Source: Rhizorhabdus phycosphaerae
GTDB taxonomy: Bacteria; Pseudomonadota; Alphaproteobacteria; Sphingomonadales; Sphingomonadaceae
Reading direction: 5' to 3'
DNA: 64,000 bases
NCBI RefSeq assembly: GCF_011044255.1
Contig: NZ_CP049107.1
Span: 3,283,001 to 3,347,000, forward strand
Positions 7,343 to 15,311 of this stretch are shown here, one piece after another. A program made the translations under genes and the position numbers. Below the pieces are notes generated by a model that was not told where the DNA came from, made no database searches, and saw only the letters and a list, made by a program, of their open reading frames with translations. Every line of letters begins with the position of its first letter. Positions within the stretch are counted from its first letter, which is position 1.

Positions 7343-9088
7343 TCAGATCGTCCCCTTCAACGCGTGGTTGGCGGCAATGTAACCGAAGGTCAGCGCCGGG
7401 CCGATCGTGCCGCCGGCGCCATAATAGGCGTTGCGGGTTGGCGCCGCGATGCAGTTGCCTGCGCCGTACAGCCCCGGGATCGGTTCACCATTTGCGGACA
7501 GCACCTGCGCATGGTGGTTGATGCGCGGCCCGCCATTTGTGTCGAGCGCGCCTGCCGCGAGGATGAAGGCATAATAGGGGCCTTCAGCCGCGAACGGATG
7601 CATGGTGAGGTTCGGATAGGGGTTGGCGCCATATGGGGTGCCTTCGCGTGCCGCCGAGAACAGCTTGTGCCACTGAACGTCGTAGAGCTGCGCGCCGCGA
7701 TCGAAATCGGCATCGCGACCGGCCTTGGCGAAGCCGTCATAGCGGCGGATGCTCTCGCCGGCCGCTGCTGCGAAGCCCGGATCCAGCCTGACGCCGCCAC
7801 TCCTTCCGCCGAACGAGGCCAGCTTCGCGTCGAGCCGCGTGAACAGAGCGTCCCAATTTTCGCCCTTTACCAGATAGGGGCTTTCGGACGCTTTCGCCGG
7901 CATCGGATAGGCGCCGCCGAAGCGATCCAGCGAACGCTGGTCGAACAGCATGAAGAGAAGCTGGTTGGGATATTCGTCTCGAACCGGATCATAAGCGAAA
8001 TGGACGCGCGTCCGGTCATTGTAGCAGCGCTTCTCATTGACCACGCGGCGGCCATATTTGTTGAGCAACACCATGGAGTCACCCGGGAGAAAGAAGGCGC
8101 ATACGCCGAGCTCGCGGCTTTCCAGCACCTCTTCGAACAGCACCTGCGTCCGCCAGGCGCCGTCCAGCGTGCCCATCGCGGCGCCCGCTGCCCCGGCGAT
8201 GGAAATGAAGTCGCCGGTCGATCCCGGCATTGCGCAGGAACCGTAGAGCGCGGTCTGGTGCAGCCCGACGAGGTCGAGATTGTGGGCATAGCCGCCGGTG
8301 CCGAAGATGACCGCCTTGCGTGCGCGTATCCGGAGCGTCTTGCCATTGGCCTCCGCCTCGACGCCGACCGCTCGGCCGTCGTCCATGACGATCCGTGTGA
8401 CACGGGTTTCGGTGAGGACCGGCACCTTGTTTCGTTCGAGCCAGTCGGTCAGTTGCATGGCCAGGTTACCGCCGCCCTGGCTTCCGGAGCCCGTCACAGG
8501 CTCCAGTGCGCGGCCCGTAGGAACCTTGTTCTCGGGCAGATGGTCGGCATAGTCGGGCGCCGGCTCGTCGATGCCCCACAGGCGGAACTGCTTGAAGCGC
8601 ACCGCGTCCACCGTCTGCAGATGGTCGATCGCCTTGTAGCCATGGTCGTAAAAGGCTTCGATCAGGTGATAATCGGCCTCTGCCAGACCCAGCGTCGGGC
8701 TGGTCGGATCGTAGAGCTGCGGAAAGGAGAAGCGGCACATATAGGCCATCGCATCGGCCTTCTCGTCCTTCACCCCCTGAGCGCGCAGGCCGAAGTGGTT
8801 GCAGATCCAGGCGACGCCGCCGGATTTGCCGGTGGTACCGCCGAGGAAAGGCATTTTCTCCAGCAGGATGACCTTGGCGCCTGCGGAGGCCGCCGTCACG
8901 GCTGCGCTGCAGCCGGCGGCGCCGCTCCCGATGCAGACGATGTCTGCCACCTGATCCCATGCTCCGTCGGCAGCCATAGCCTGCGCCCTGGTCGGCAGGG
9001 CCGCAGCTGTGGCGGCAAGCCCTGCACCCGCCAGCAGCACGCGCCGGCTCACGCCCTGTCCCGCGCGCTCATCGCTCGATATCGTCAT
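7343..9088 (-). CDS. Tat-exported FAD-dependent dehydrogenase (fumarate reductase / 3-ketosteroid dehydrogenase superfamily)
   Basis: This 581-residue flavoprotein has a twin-arginine signal (SRRVLLAGAGLAATAAALP, ending in an A-x-A site) and so is probably folded with FAD and exported to the periplasm. The dinucleotide fold follows (IVCIGSGAAGCSAAV, about 50-64), then LGGTTGKSGG, the FAD-loop motif of the fumarate reductase/KstD/urocanate reductase superfamily. The C-terminus has the usual GLYGAGNCIA and GGTIGPALTFG FAD-binding motifs. The substrate is unknown. It is downstream of an IclR regulator on the same strand, with an inverted repeat (9143-9162) just ahead of it. A paralogous cytoplasmic-looking enzyme is at 62276-63970. 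Confidence 0.83.
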   Translation of the reverse strand: MTISSDERAGQGVSRRVLLAGAGLAATAAALPTRAQAMAADGAWDQVADIVCIGSGAAGCSAAVTAASAGAKVILLEKMPFLGGTTGKSGGVAWICNHFGLRAQGVKDEKADAMAYMCRFSFPQLYDPTSPTLGLAEADYHLIEAFYDHGYKAIDHLQTVDAVRFKQFRLWGIDEPAPDYADHLPENKVPTGRALEPVTGSGSQGGGNLAMQLTDWLERNKVPVLTETRVTRIVMDDGRAVGVEAEANGKTLRIRARKAVIFGTGGYAHNLDLVGLHQTALYGSCAMPGSTGDFISIAGAAGAAMGTLDGAWRTQVLFEEVLESRELGVCAFFLPGDSMVLLNKYGRRVVNEKRCYNDRTRVHFAYDPVRDEYPNQLLFMLFDQRSLDRFGGAYPMPAKASESPYLVKGENWDALFTRLDAKLASFGGRSGGVRLDPGFAAAAGESIRRYDGFAKAGRDADFDRGAQLYDVQWHKLFSAAREGTPYGANPYPNLTMHPFAAEGPYYAFILAAGALDTNGGPRINHHAQVLSANGEPIPGLYGAGNCIAAPTRNAYYGAGGTIGPALTFGYIAANHALKGTI

Positions 9089-9142
9089 GGCATCCCGTCC
9101 CTTCGATTTTGCGGGACGATAGGATGGATAGGGACGTTGCGC

Positions 9143-9162
9143 GACTATTTCAAACGATAGTC
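9143..9162. promoter_or_regulatory. Candidate IclR operator (inverted repeat)
   Basis: GACTAT at 9143-9148 and ATAGTC at 9157-9162 form perfect 6-bp arms around an 8-bp spacer. The site is about 54 bp upstream of the FAD dehydrogenase start and just after the IclR gene stop. Its position suggests an operator for the neighbouring regulator, but no binding evidence exists and the arms are short. Confidence 0.4.
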
Positions 9163-9172
9163 ATAAAAAAGA

Positions 9173-9997
9173 TCAATCCGGCTGATCGCTCTGGTCGCCA
9201 TCCTCATCGTCGACCTCTGCAGGGTCGGATGGCTTCTGGAATGCATCGCGGTTGGCGAGATGAAAGGCGCTGACCTGCTCGCGCATCGCCCGGACGATAT
9301 CGGACTTGGCTTTGGCGATACGGTCGACCAGTCCGCCCACGCCGATCGCGAGGCGGACGCCGTACATCGTCTGGCCCAGCGGCATGGCGATCGCCGACAG
9401 GCCGGGGTCGGGACGGTTCTCATGGTGCGCATAGCCGATCTGCCTGATCCAGCGGATATCCTGCATCAGGTGGTCGAGGCTGTGCGCCTCGCCTTCGCCC
9501 ATCCGGTAATAATGGGAATAGCGGAAGATCTTCTCGATCTGGCGATCCTTCATCTGGCTGAGCAGGGCGAGGCCCGCCGCCGAATCGATCATCGGGCGCA
9601 TGACCCCTTCGCGCGGCACCGACTTGAAGTCGTGCGATGGCTCGCGGAACAGCACATATTGGATGTAGAGGTCGTTCTCGGTGGCGAGCCCCACCGTTTC
9701 GTCGGTGATCCGCTGCAGTCCTTCGACCAGATCGCGATAGGCTGGATCGGCGACGATATGGCCGGTCAGCCAGTTGCCGAGCGCGCTGACCTGCGTTGTC
9801 GGCAAATAGGTCCGGCTGTGGCGGCTGTAGTTGAGATAGCCGCTCATCACCATGCTCTTGAGCAGGGTGGTCGTGCTCGACTGCGGATAGCCCAGGGCGG
9901 TGTGGATCTCGTTGAGCCGCAGCGGGCGGCGCAGATCGGCGAAGAGTTCGAGCACCTCGAACGCCCTCGATGCCGACTTGACCGTCCTGCGTCGCAT
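9173..9997 (-). CDS. IclR-family transcriptional regulator
   Basis: This 274-residue protein has an N-terminal winged helix (about 5-65; KSASRAFEVLELFADLRRPLRLNEI, then YPQSSTTTLLKSMVMSGYL as recognition helix and wing). The C-terminal IclR effector domain contains the IDSAAGLALLSQ and GLSAIAMPL stretches seen across the family. IclR proteins control aromatic, terpenoid and acid catabolism. The acidic tail (EVDDEDGDQSDQPD) is not part of the usual fold. GAGGGAC sits about 6 nt before the start. It lies upstream of the Tat flavoprotein gene on the same strand and is its most likely regulator. Confidence 0.9.
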   Translation of the reverse strand: MRRRTVKSASRAFEVLELFADLRRPLRLNEIHTALGYPQSSTTTLLKSMVMSGYLNYSRHSRTYLPTTQVSALGNWLTGHIVADPAYRDLVEGLQRITDETVGLATENDLYIQYVLFREPSHDFKSVPREGVMRPMIDSAAGLALLSQMKDRQIEKIFRYSHYYRMGEGEAHSLDHLMQDIRWIRQIGYAHHENRPDPGLSAIAMPLGQTMYGVRLAIGVGGLVDRIAKAKSDIVRAMREQVSAFHLANRDAFQKPSDPAEVDDEDGDQSDQPD

Positions 9998-10034
9998 ACT
10001 GTCCCTCAGCCCTTCATCGGCACCAACGGCATGG

Positions 10035-10508
10035 TCATGCCTTGAAGGTCTTCAGAACGAAACTGGACTCTATGTGAGCGATGCCGCTGGCGCGCGTGAG
10101 GGTCGCCAGCAGCTCGCGATAATGGGCCAGGTCGCGGACGAAGGCGTGGAGGAGATAGTCGTTCGTTCCGCTCATCAGATAGCCGGCTACGACCTGGGGT
10201 AGGCCCTCGACCAGCTTTTCGATGCTCTCCAGTATCTCGCTGGTCTGGCGTTCGAGTTTCACCGAGATGAACACCGGCATCGAACCGATCAGTGCGCTTC
10301 GATCGACCTTCGCGGCATAGCCGATGATCACGCCCGATTGTTCGAGCTTGCGCACCCGCCGAAGCGTAGGGGTGAGGGACAGGCCGATCTCGGCGGCCAG
10401 GTCGCTCCAGCTCAGCCGGCCATCGCGCTCGAGCGCCGCGACGATCTTCATGTCGTAGCGATCGAGCCGCGCGGCTGGCGGCGTCTCGCCGTCGGTCTGT
10501 CCCCCCAT
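10035..10508 (-). CDS. Lrp/AsnC-family transcriptional regulator
   Basis: This 157-residue protein starts with an AsnC-type helix-turn-helix (about 16-65; LDRYDMKIVAALERDGRLSW, then LSLTPTLRRVRKLEQSGVI) and ends with a RAM effector domain (GYLMSGTNDYLLHAFVRD, about 110-128). Lrp proteins usually sense amino acids. The gene begins 11 bp after the amidohydrolase stop on the same strand, so it is probably the third gene of the TonB receptor - amidohydrolase - Lrp unit. This fits control by amino acids released by the hydrolase, which is inference. The start at 10508 has a G-rich Shine-Dalgarno about 6 nt upstream. Confidence 0.9.
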   Translation of the reverse strand: MGGQTDGETPPAARLDRYDMKIVAALERDGRLSWSDLAAEIGLSLTPTLRRVRKLEQSGVIIGYAAKVDRSALIGSMPVFISVKLERQTSEILESIEKLVEGLPQVVAGYLMSGTNDYLLHAFVRDLAHYRELLATLTRASGIAHIESSFVLKTFKA

Positions 10509-10519
10509 GGTCGCCCCCG

Positions 10520-11845
10520 TCAGCGCGTCGGGGCAGGGCTCGGCTGAGCCTTGACGACCTCGCCGCCCTTCATGACGAAGCTCATCCTGCGCAGCGTGGC
10601 GATGTCCTGCAGCGGGTCGCCATCGACCGCGATGATGTCGGCATAACGGCCGGCCTGAATCGAGCCGATATCGGCCTCGTCGCCTATCAGCGCCGCAGCG
10701 GAAGAGGTGGCCGCAAGGATCGCGTCCATCGGGGTCATGCCCGCGCCGACGAGCAGTTCGAACTCGCGCGCGTTGGTGCCGTGGGCGAACACGCCGGCGT
10801 CGGTGCCGAAGGCGATCTTGACGCCGGCCTTGTACGCCCGGGCCAAATTGGCCTGCATGATCGGGCCGACCGCGAGAGCTTTCGCCGCCACCGATGGCGC
10901 GAGCAGTTCGGGATGGGTCTTGGCATAGTCGACCACCGAGGCGCCGGCGGTGAGCGTCGGCACCAGCCAGGTGCCGTTGGCCTTCATGATCTTGTCGCCG
11001 TCCGCGTCGGCGAAGGAGCCGTGCTCGATCGAATCGACCCCCAGCTTCGCGGCATGCTCGATCGCGACGGTGCCATGGGCATGGGCCGCGACCTTCATGT
11101 GCAGCGTATGCGCGGTGTCGACGACGGCCTTGATCTCCTCGTCGGTCATCAGCTGCGCCTGCGGGTCGTCGCCGACGCTGGCGACGCCGCCGCTCGGCAC
11201 GATCTTGATCAGGTCGGTGCCCTGTCGGTGATGACGCCGGACGGACTTGATCGCCTCTTCGGGACCATCGGCGATACCCTCGGTCCATTCGGGCTTGGAC
11301 AGGGCTTCGTCGAAGCCCGTGCTGGCATCGGCATGGCCGCCGGTCGGGCTGATGATGCTGCCTGCCACCCACATGCGCGGCCCGACGATCTCGCCCGAGG
11401 CCACGGCCTTCTTCAGCGCGACGATCGCCGGGGTATAGCCGCCGACGTCCCGGACCGAAGTGAAGCCCGCCATCAGCGTCTTGCGCGCGTTGACCGTGCC
11501 GTCGAGCACATGATCGAAGGCGTTCTTGGTGACCGCATTGACGACTTGCGAGCCCTTGCCCAGTTCGAGCAGCAGATGGACATGCGTGTCGATCAGGCCC
11601 GGCAGGACGGTCTTGCCGGAAAGATCGACCACGTCCGCACCCGGCTTGTCGACGAACCCCGGTTCGACGCCCGTGATCCGATCGTCCTTGATGATGATCG
11701 ACACGCGCTCGCGCGGCTGGCGAGACACGCCGTCGATCAGCTTTCCGGCGTGAATGACGACATCCCGGGCCATGGCTGGCGAGCAAAGGCTCGAGGCTGC
11801 GGCAAGCGCGAGGGTGAAGGCCAGGCGGCCGGTGCGGATGGTCAC
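10520..11845 (-). CDS. Exported metal-dependent amidohydrolase (imidazolonepropionase/Xaa-Pro carboxypeptidase-like)
   Basis: This 441-residue protein has a signal peptide (LAFTLALAAASSLCSPAMA) and an amidohydrolase TIM barrel. Visible ligands are the DTHVH metal pair, the lysine in DLIKIVPSGG, HAHG and SIEHG histidines, and the GTDAG aspartate. This pattern fits the COG1228 group, which contains periplasmic dipeptidases and N-acyl amino-acid hydrolases; ochratoxin-cleaving enzymes also belong to this superfamily. The start is GTG at 11845, with AGGAG about 7 nt upstream; upstream codons in frame overlap the receptor gene. It follows the TonB receptor on the same strand, but a strong hairpin lies between them. 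Confidence 0.87.
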   Translation of the reverse strand: MTIRTGRLAFTLALAAASSLCSPAMARDVVIHAGKLIDGVSRQPRERVSIIIKDDRITGVEPGFVDKPGADVVDLSGKTVLPGLIDTHVHLLLELGKGSQVVNAVTKNAFDHVLDGTVNARKTLMAGFTSVRDVGGYTPAIVALKKAVASGEIVGPRMWVAGSIISPTGGHADASTGFDEALSKPEWTEGIADGPEEAIKSVRRHHRQGTDLIKIVPSGGVASVGDDPQAQLMTDEEIKAVVDTAHTLHMKVAAHAHGTVAIEHAAKLGVDSIEHGSFADADGDKIMKANGTWLVPTLTAGASVVDYAKTHPELLAPSVAAKALAVGPIMQANLARAYKAGVKIAFGTDAGVFAHGTNAREFELLVGAGMTPMDAILAATSSAAALIGDEADIGSIQAGRYADIIAVDGDPLQDIATLRRMSFVMKGGEVVKAQPSPAPTR

Positions 11846-11879
11846 GGGAGCTCTCCTGTCGATTGGGCGTGAAAGAAAA

Positions 11880-11904
11880 GAGGGGGCCCAGCGGACCCCC
11901 TCTC
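11880..11904 (-). terminator. Rho-independent terminator after the TonB receptor gene
   Basis: Read on the minus strand, a G/C-rich stem (GAGGGGGTCC with GGCCCCCTC around GCTG) is followed directly by TTTTCTTT. It sits 6 bp past the receptor stop and before the amidohydrolase Shine-Dalgarno. It may reduce expression of the two downstream genes relative to the receptor rather than end the operon. Confidence 0.75.
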
Positions 11905-11909
11905 GATAG

Positions 11910-14177
11910 TTAGAAGCGCTTGGTGAAGTCGATGCCGATCGTGCGGGGGACGTTGCTGATCGCCCGGACGTTATTGAGGCCGCCATAGACATTGGCGCTG
12001 AGCTTGCTGATCACCGTATCGTCGTTGAACAGGTTGTTGACGAACAGCGAGGCGCTCCAATTGTCGTCCTGCGCGCCGAAGCCCGCGCGGAGCGAAACGA
12101 CGGCATAGGCGGGCAGCCTGCGCTGGAAGGCGCTGGTGTGCCGGAATTCGGTCCAGGTCGAGCTGTTGTAGAAGACATCGGACCGGACATTCGCCTTCAG
12201 CGCGGGGCTGAGATCCCAGTCATATTGAGCACCGCCCTGCAGCGTGACCTTGGGCACGCTCGGGATGTCGTCGCCCTTGAGACCCGAGGCGAGCAGCGAC
12301 TGGTTGGTCTGGTCCTCGCGCAGCACGGCGTCGATGTAGGAGCCCGACGCCTGGATCTGCAGGCCGTCGAGCGGATAGAGGGTCGCTTCGGCCTCGATGC
12401 CGCGGACGCGGGCGCGACCGGCATTGGCGATGAAGCCGAAATTGGTGCCTGGCAGCGTGCCCGAGGTCTGCATGTTGTTCCAGTCGATCTGGAACAGTGC
12501 GGCGTTCAGGGTAAGCAGGCGATCGAACAGGCTGCTCTTCACGCCGGCTTCGTAATTCCAGACCTTGTCCGAAGCGTAGCTCTGCAGATCGGCCGGCAGG
12601 CTGACATTCTGATTGACGCCGCCAGGGCGCTGGCCGCTCGAGGCGGTGGCGTAGAGCATCACGTCTGGCGTGACCTTGTAGCTGACGTTCGCCTTGTACA
12701 GCCAGCCATTCTCGCTGCTCGACTGCGCGGTGAAGGGCGTCGGGGCGAAGCCGACCGAGGTGTTCACGACGGTGACCACGCCCGTGACCTTGCGGGTATA
12801 GTCGTAGTAACGGACGCCGCCCGTCACCGAGAGCTGGTCGGTGATCTCATAGGTCGCCTCGGCAAAGCCGGCCTTCTGCTTCAGCCCGTCAGTGATCAGA
12901 CGCTGGCCAAGGAGATTGGTCGCGTTGACCGGCAGGACGTCGCCGGACCCGGGAGCGGCGCGCAGGATGTTGCTGGCGAAGTCGCCCTTGCGGTCGCTGT
13001 AGAAGAAGCCACCGGTCCACTGGAAAGGCCCCTTGCCGCTACCGGAGATCCGCGCTTCGAACGTGTCGGTCTTGGTGATCTGCGGCGAGTTGGCGACGGC
13101 CGGCGCCTGGTTGTTGAGCAGGTTGTAGGTTGCCGACCCGACCGGGAAGCGCGCGGCGTTGACCCGGAAGAAGGCTGAGATGTCATAGCTGTAGTTGAAG
13201 TTGCGATAGGCGTGCGAGCCGACCGCGGTCAGCGTGACCGGGCCCAGATCCCAGTTGATCGTGCCGCTGTAGAGCCGGAACTTGTCGCGCACCGGCTGGT
13301 CGGCCTCATAGTTGCGCTTGTAGGAACCCGACGCGAGGAAATAGTCGTTGAGGCCGCCCTTGAGGTTCTGGAAGGTCGCGACGCCGTCGATCGTCAGGCC
13401 GGGGGCCGGCTCGAGGCGCGCCATGATGCGGCCGCCGGTGCTGAACTGGTCGTTGACGTTCTTCTGGCCCAGCGTGACGTTGTCGACATAGCCAGGACGC
13501 TCGCGCACGAAGCCGACCGCGCGGATCGCCAGAAGGTCGGAGACGATCGGCACGTTGACCATCGCCTGATTCTCGAAGCCGAGGCTGCCGCCATCGACGG
13601 CCGAGATCTGGCCGGTGACGGTAGCCTCGGTCTTGTTGAGCTTCGGCTTGGCGAAGATCAGGCGGACCGTGCCCGCCATCGACGACGAGCCGTAGAGCGT
13701 GCCCTGCGGACCGCGCAGCACTTCGACCCGGTCGACGTCGAACAGGCGGATGTCGGGGGTCGTCCCGCCGGCGTCGCTGCTGACGCCCGAGGAGCCCATC
13801 AGCGGCACGTCGTCATAATAGAGCCCGACGGTCGCTTCGCCCGCCGCCCGGATGTTGCGGATCGTGACGCGCGAACCGGAGAAACCGCCCTCGCGGACGA
13901 CGAGGCCGGGGCTGACGCGGGCAAGGCCGTTGGAATCGGTGACGCCCATGGTGGTCAGGGTGTTGCCGGTGACCGCGCTGATCGCGAGCGGCGTTTCCTG
14001 CAGATTGGTCGCGCGGCGCAGCGCGGTGACGACGATCTCGTCACCCATGCCGTCCGAGCTCTCGGCAGCGGCCTGAGCGTCGGTCTGGGCAAGAGCGGGA
14101 GCGGTCGACAGGAGGGCGGTCAGAGCCGTACCGATCAACAGGCGACGTGCGAAATGAGCCTTGGCGAAGAGCACCAT
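11910..14177 (-). CDS. TonB-dependent receptor (outer membrane)
   Basis: This 755-residue protein has a signal peptide (LLIGTALTALLSTAPALAQ), a TonB-box-like DEIVVTALRR at about 47-56, a plug domain (SVSPGLVVREGG-type region, then VEVLRGPQGTLYGSSSMAGTV about 150-175) and a 22-strand-type barrel ending in phenylalanine (FTKRF). It matches the large sphingomonad receptor class with the RGPQGTLYG plug motif. It probably imports a ligand that the downstream amidohydrolase then cleaves. GGGGA lies about 6 nt before the start. The ligand is unknown. Confidence 0.93.
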   Translation of the reverse strand: MVLFAKAHFARRLLIGTALTALLSTAPALAQTDAQAAAESSDGMGDEIVVTALRRATNLQETPLAISAVTGNTLTTMGVTDSNGLARVSPGLVVREGGFSGSRVTIRNIRAAGEATVGLYYDDVPLMGSSGVSSDAGGTTPDIRLFDVDRVEVLRGPQGTLYGSSSMAGTVRLIFAKPKLNKTEATVTGQISAVDGGSLGFENQAMVNVPIVSDLLAIRAVGFVRERPGYVDNVTLGQKNVNDQFSTGGRIMARLEPAPGLTIDGVATFQNLKGGLNDYFLASGSYKRNYEADQPVRDKFRLYSGTINWDLGPVTLTAVGSHAYRNFNYSYDISAFFRVNAARFPVGSATYNLLNNQAPAVANSPQITKTDTFEARISGSGKGPFQWTGGFFYSDRKGDFASNILRAAPGSGDVLPVNATNLLGQRLITDGLKQKAGFAEATYEITDQLSVTGGVRYYDYTRKVTGVVTVVNTSVGFAPTPFTAQSSSENGWLYKANVSYKVTPDVMLYATASSGQRPGGVNQNVSLPADLQSYASDKVWNYEAGVKSSLFDRLLTLNAALFQIDWNNMQTSGTLPGTNFGFIANAGRARVRGIEAEATLYPLDGLQIQASGSYIDAVLREDQTNQSLLASGLKGDDIPSVPKVTLQGGAQYDWDLSPALKANVRSDVFYNSSTWTEFRHTSAFQRRLPAYAVVSLRAGFGAQDDNWSASLFVNNLFNDDTVISKLSANVYGGLNNVRAISNVPRTIGIDFTKRF

Positions 14178-14513
14178 ATATTTCCCCTTTTATGGATCGA
14201 TCGACCGGCTTGCTCGCGGACGTTGGTAGATTTTGCTCTGCCTGCGAGTGGGTGTAATTTTGTCCGATCTTCGATTTCGGTAGTGAAAATCCGCCAGCAT
14301 TGCTGTCAAAGCGGAACCGGTTTCGCCTCAAAAATCCGAATTTGCCGACGAATATCACCATAGGAATATTCGGCGAGTTCTGGCGGCATCCGCCCCGAAC
14401 CCGTTGCGGCCACCTAGCTGATTGATCAGCATCCCGGCCGCGGACCCCTCCTGTACTTTCCCGGCGAGAGCAGCGTGTGGCCGCAAAGGCCGCCGCCGAC
14501 AGGAGGGATGAAC
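14178..14513. other. Divergent promoter region between TonB receptor and SDR
   Basis: This 336-bp gap has no plausible gene. It is more AT-rich than its flanks and carries an inverted repeat, CGAATAT (14349-14355) with ATATTCG (14366-14372), separated by 10 bp. This could be an operator serving either divergent gene. Confidence 0.5.
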
Positions 14514-15281
14514 ATGGCAAGGCTCGACGGAAAGACGATCGTAATCCTGGGCGCTTCGGACGGTCGGAGCATGGGCGCGGCTACTGCGCGCATCCTCGCG
14601 CGCGAGGGCGCAAATCTCGTTCTTGCGGCCCGGCGCAAGGCAGGCGTCGAGGCGGTCGCGAGCGAAGTCGGCGGGGTTGCGGTCGCTTGCGACATCACCG
14701 ACGAGGCGCAGATCGAGGCGCTGGCGGCAGCCGCCGTGGATCGTTTCGGCGGGCTCGACGGCGCAATCAATTATGCGGGCGCGGACACGCAGGCTTCGAT
14801 CCTCGATGTCACCGTCGAGCAGCTGCGCCTCATGTGCGACGTGCACTTCATCGGCACGGCGCTGTTCTTCAAGCATATGGCGCGGCGCATGGAGCGCGGC
14901 GGGTCGCTCGTCACCACCTCGTCGCTGACGGCCGCCGTCGCCCCGCCGGGGCTTTCGGCCTATGCAGGCACGAAGCGCGGTGTCGACCATATGGTCCGCG
15001 TGGCAGCGAACGAACTGGGCGAGCGCGGCATTCGCGTCAATTCGGTCATCCCCGGCTTCACCCGTTCGGCGATGACCGAGGATTATTTCGCGCTGCCGAC
15101 GCTCGAAGGCGCGTTCCTGCGCGAAATCCCGCTGGGCCGTCTCAGCACGGTCGACGACGTCGCCAATGCAGCGCTGTGGCTGCTGTCGGACGAGTCGGCA
15201 TCGACGACCGGTCAGGCGATCGACTGCACGGCCGGGCAATCGCTGCGCCGGACGCCGACCAACGAAGAATTGATGCGCTGA
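14514..15281 (+). CDS. Short-chain dehydrogenase/reductase (SDR)
   Basis: This 255-residue SDR has the N-terminal GASDGRSMG nucleotide-binding loop, CDITDEAQ (Asp binding adenine), NYAGA in place of the canonical NNAG, the catalytic TSSLTAA serine region and YAGTK (Y-x-x-x-K). The C-terminal NSVIPGFTRSAMT is the substrate-loop start. It is NAD(P)-dependent with unknown substrate. The ATG at 14514 is preferred over the ATG at 14508, because AGGAGG ends only 1 nt before the earlier one and gives proper 7-nt spacing to the later one. Confidence 0.9.
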   Translation: MARLDGKTIVILGASDGRSMGAATARILAREGANLVLAARRKAGVEAVASEVGGVAVACDITDEAQIEALAAAAVDRFGGLDGAINYAGADTQASILDVTVEQLRLMCDVHFIGTALFFKHMARRMERGGSLVTTSSLTAAVAPPGLSAYAGTKRGVDHMVRVAANELGERGIRVNSVIPGFTRSAMTEDYFALPTLEGAFLREIPLGRLSTVDDVANAALWLLSDESASTTGQAIDCTAGQSLRRTPTNEELMR

Positions 15282-15290
15282 TTGAGGCTG

Positions 15291-15311
15291 CCCCGGCGCT
15301 CAGCGCCGGGG
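15291..15311. terminator. Candidate bidirectional hairpin between convergent genes
   Basis: A perfect 9-bp G/C stem (CCCCGGCGC 15291-15299 and GCGCCGGGG 15303-15311) with a 3-nt loop straddles the end of the M20 peptidase gene and follows the SDR stop. There is no U-run on either side, so termination is only a suggestion. Confidence 0.45.

Noticed and set aside
10035-11786. Single 583-codon frame as a fused Lrp regulator with a long N-terminal extension
   Set aside because: The upstream part is an out-of-frame reading of the amidohydrolase gene; the Lrp start at 10508 has its own ribosome site.
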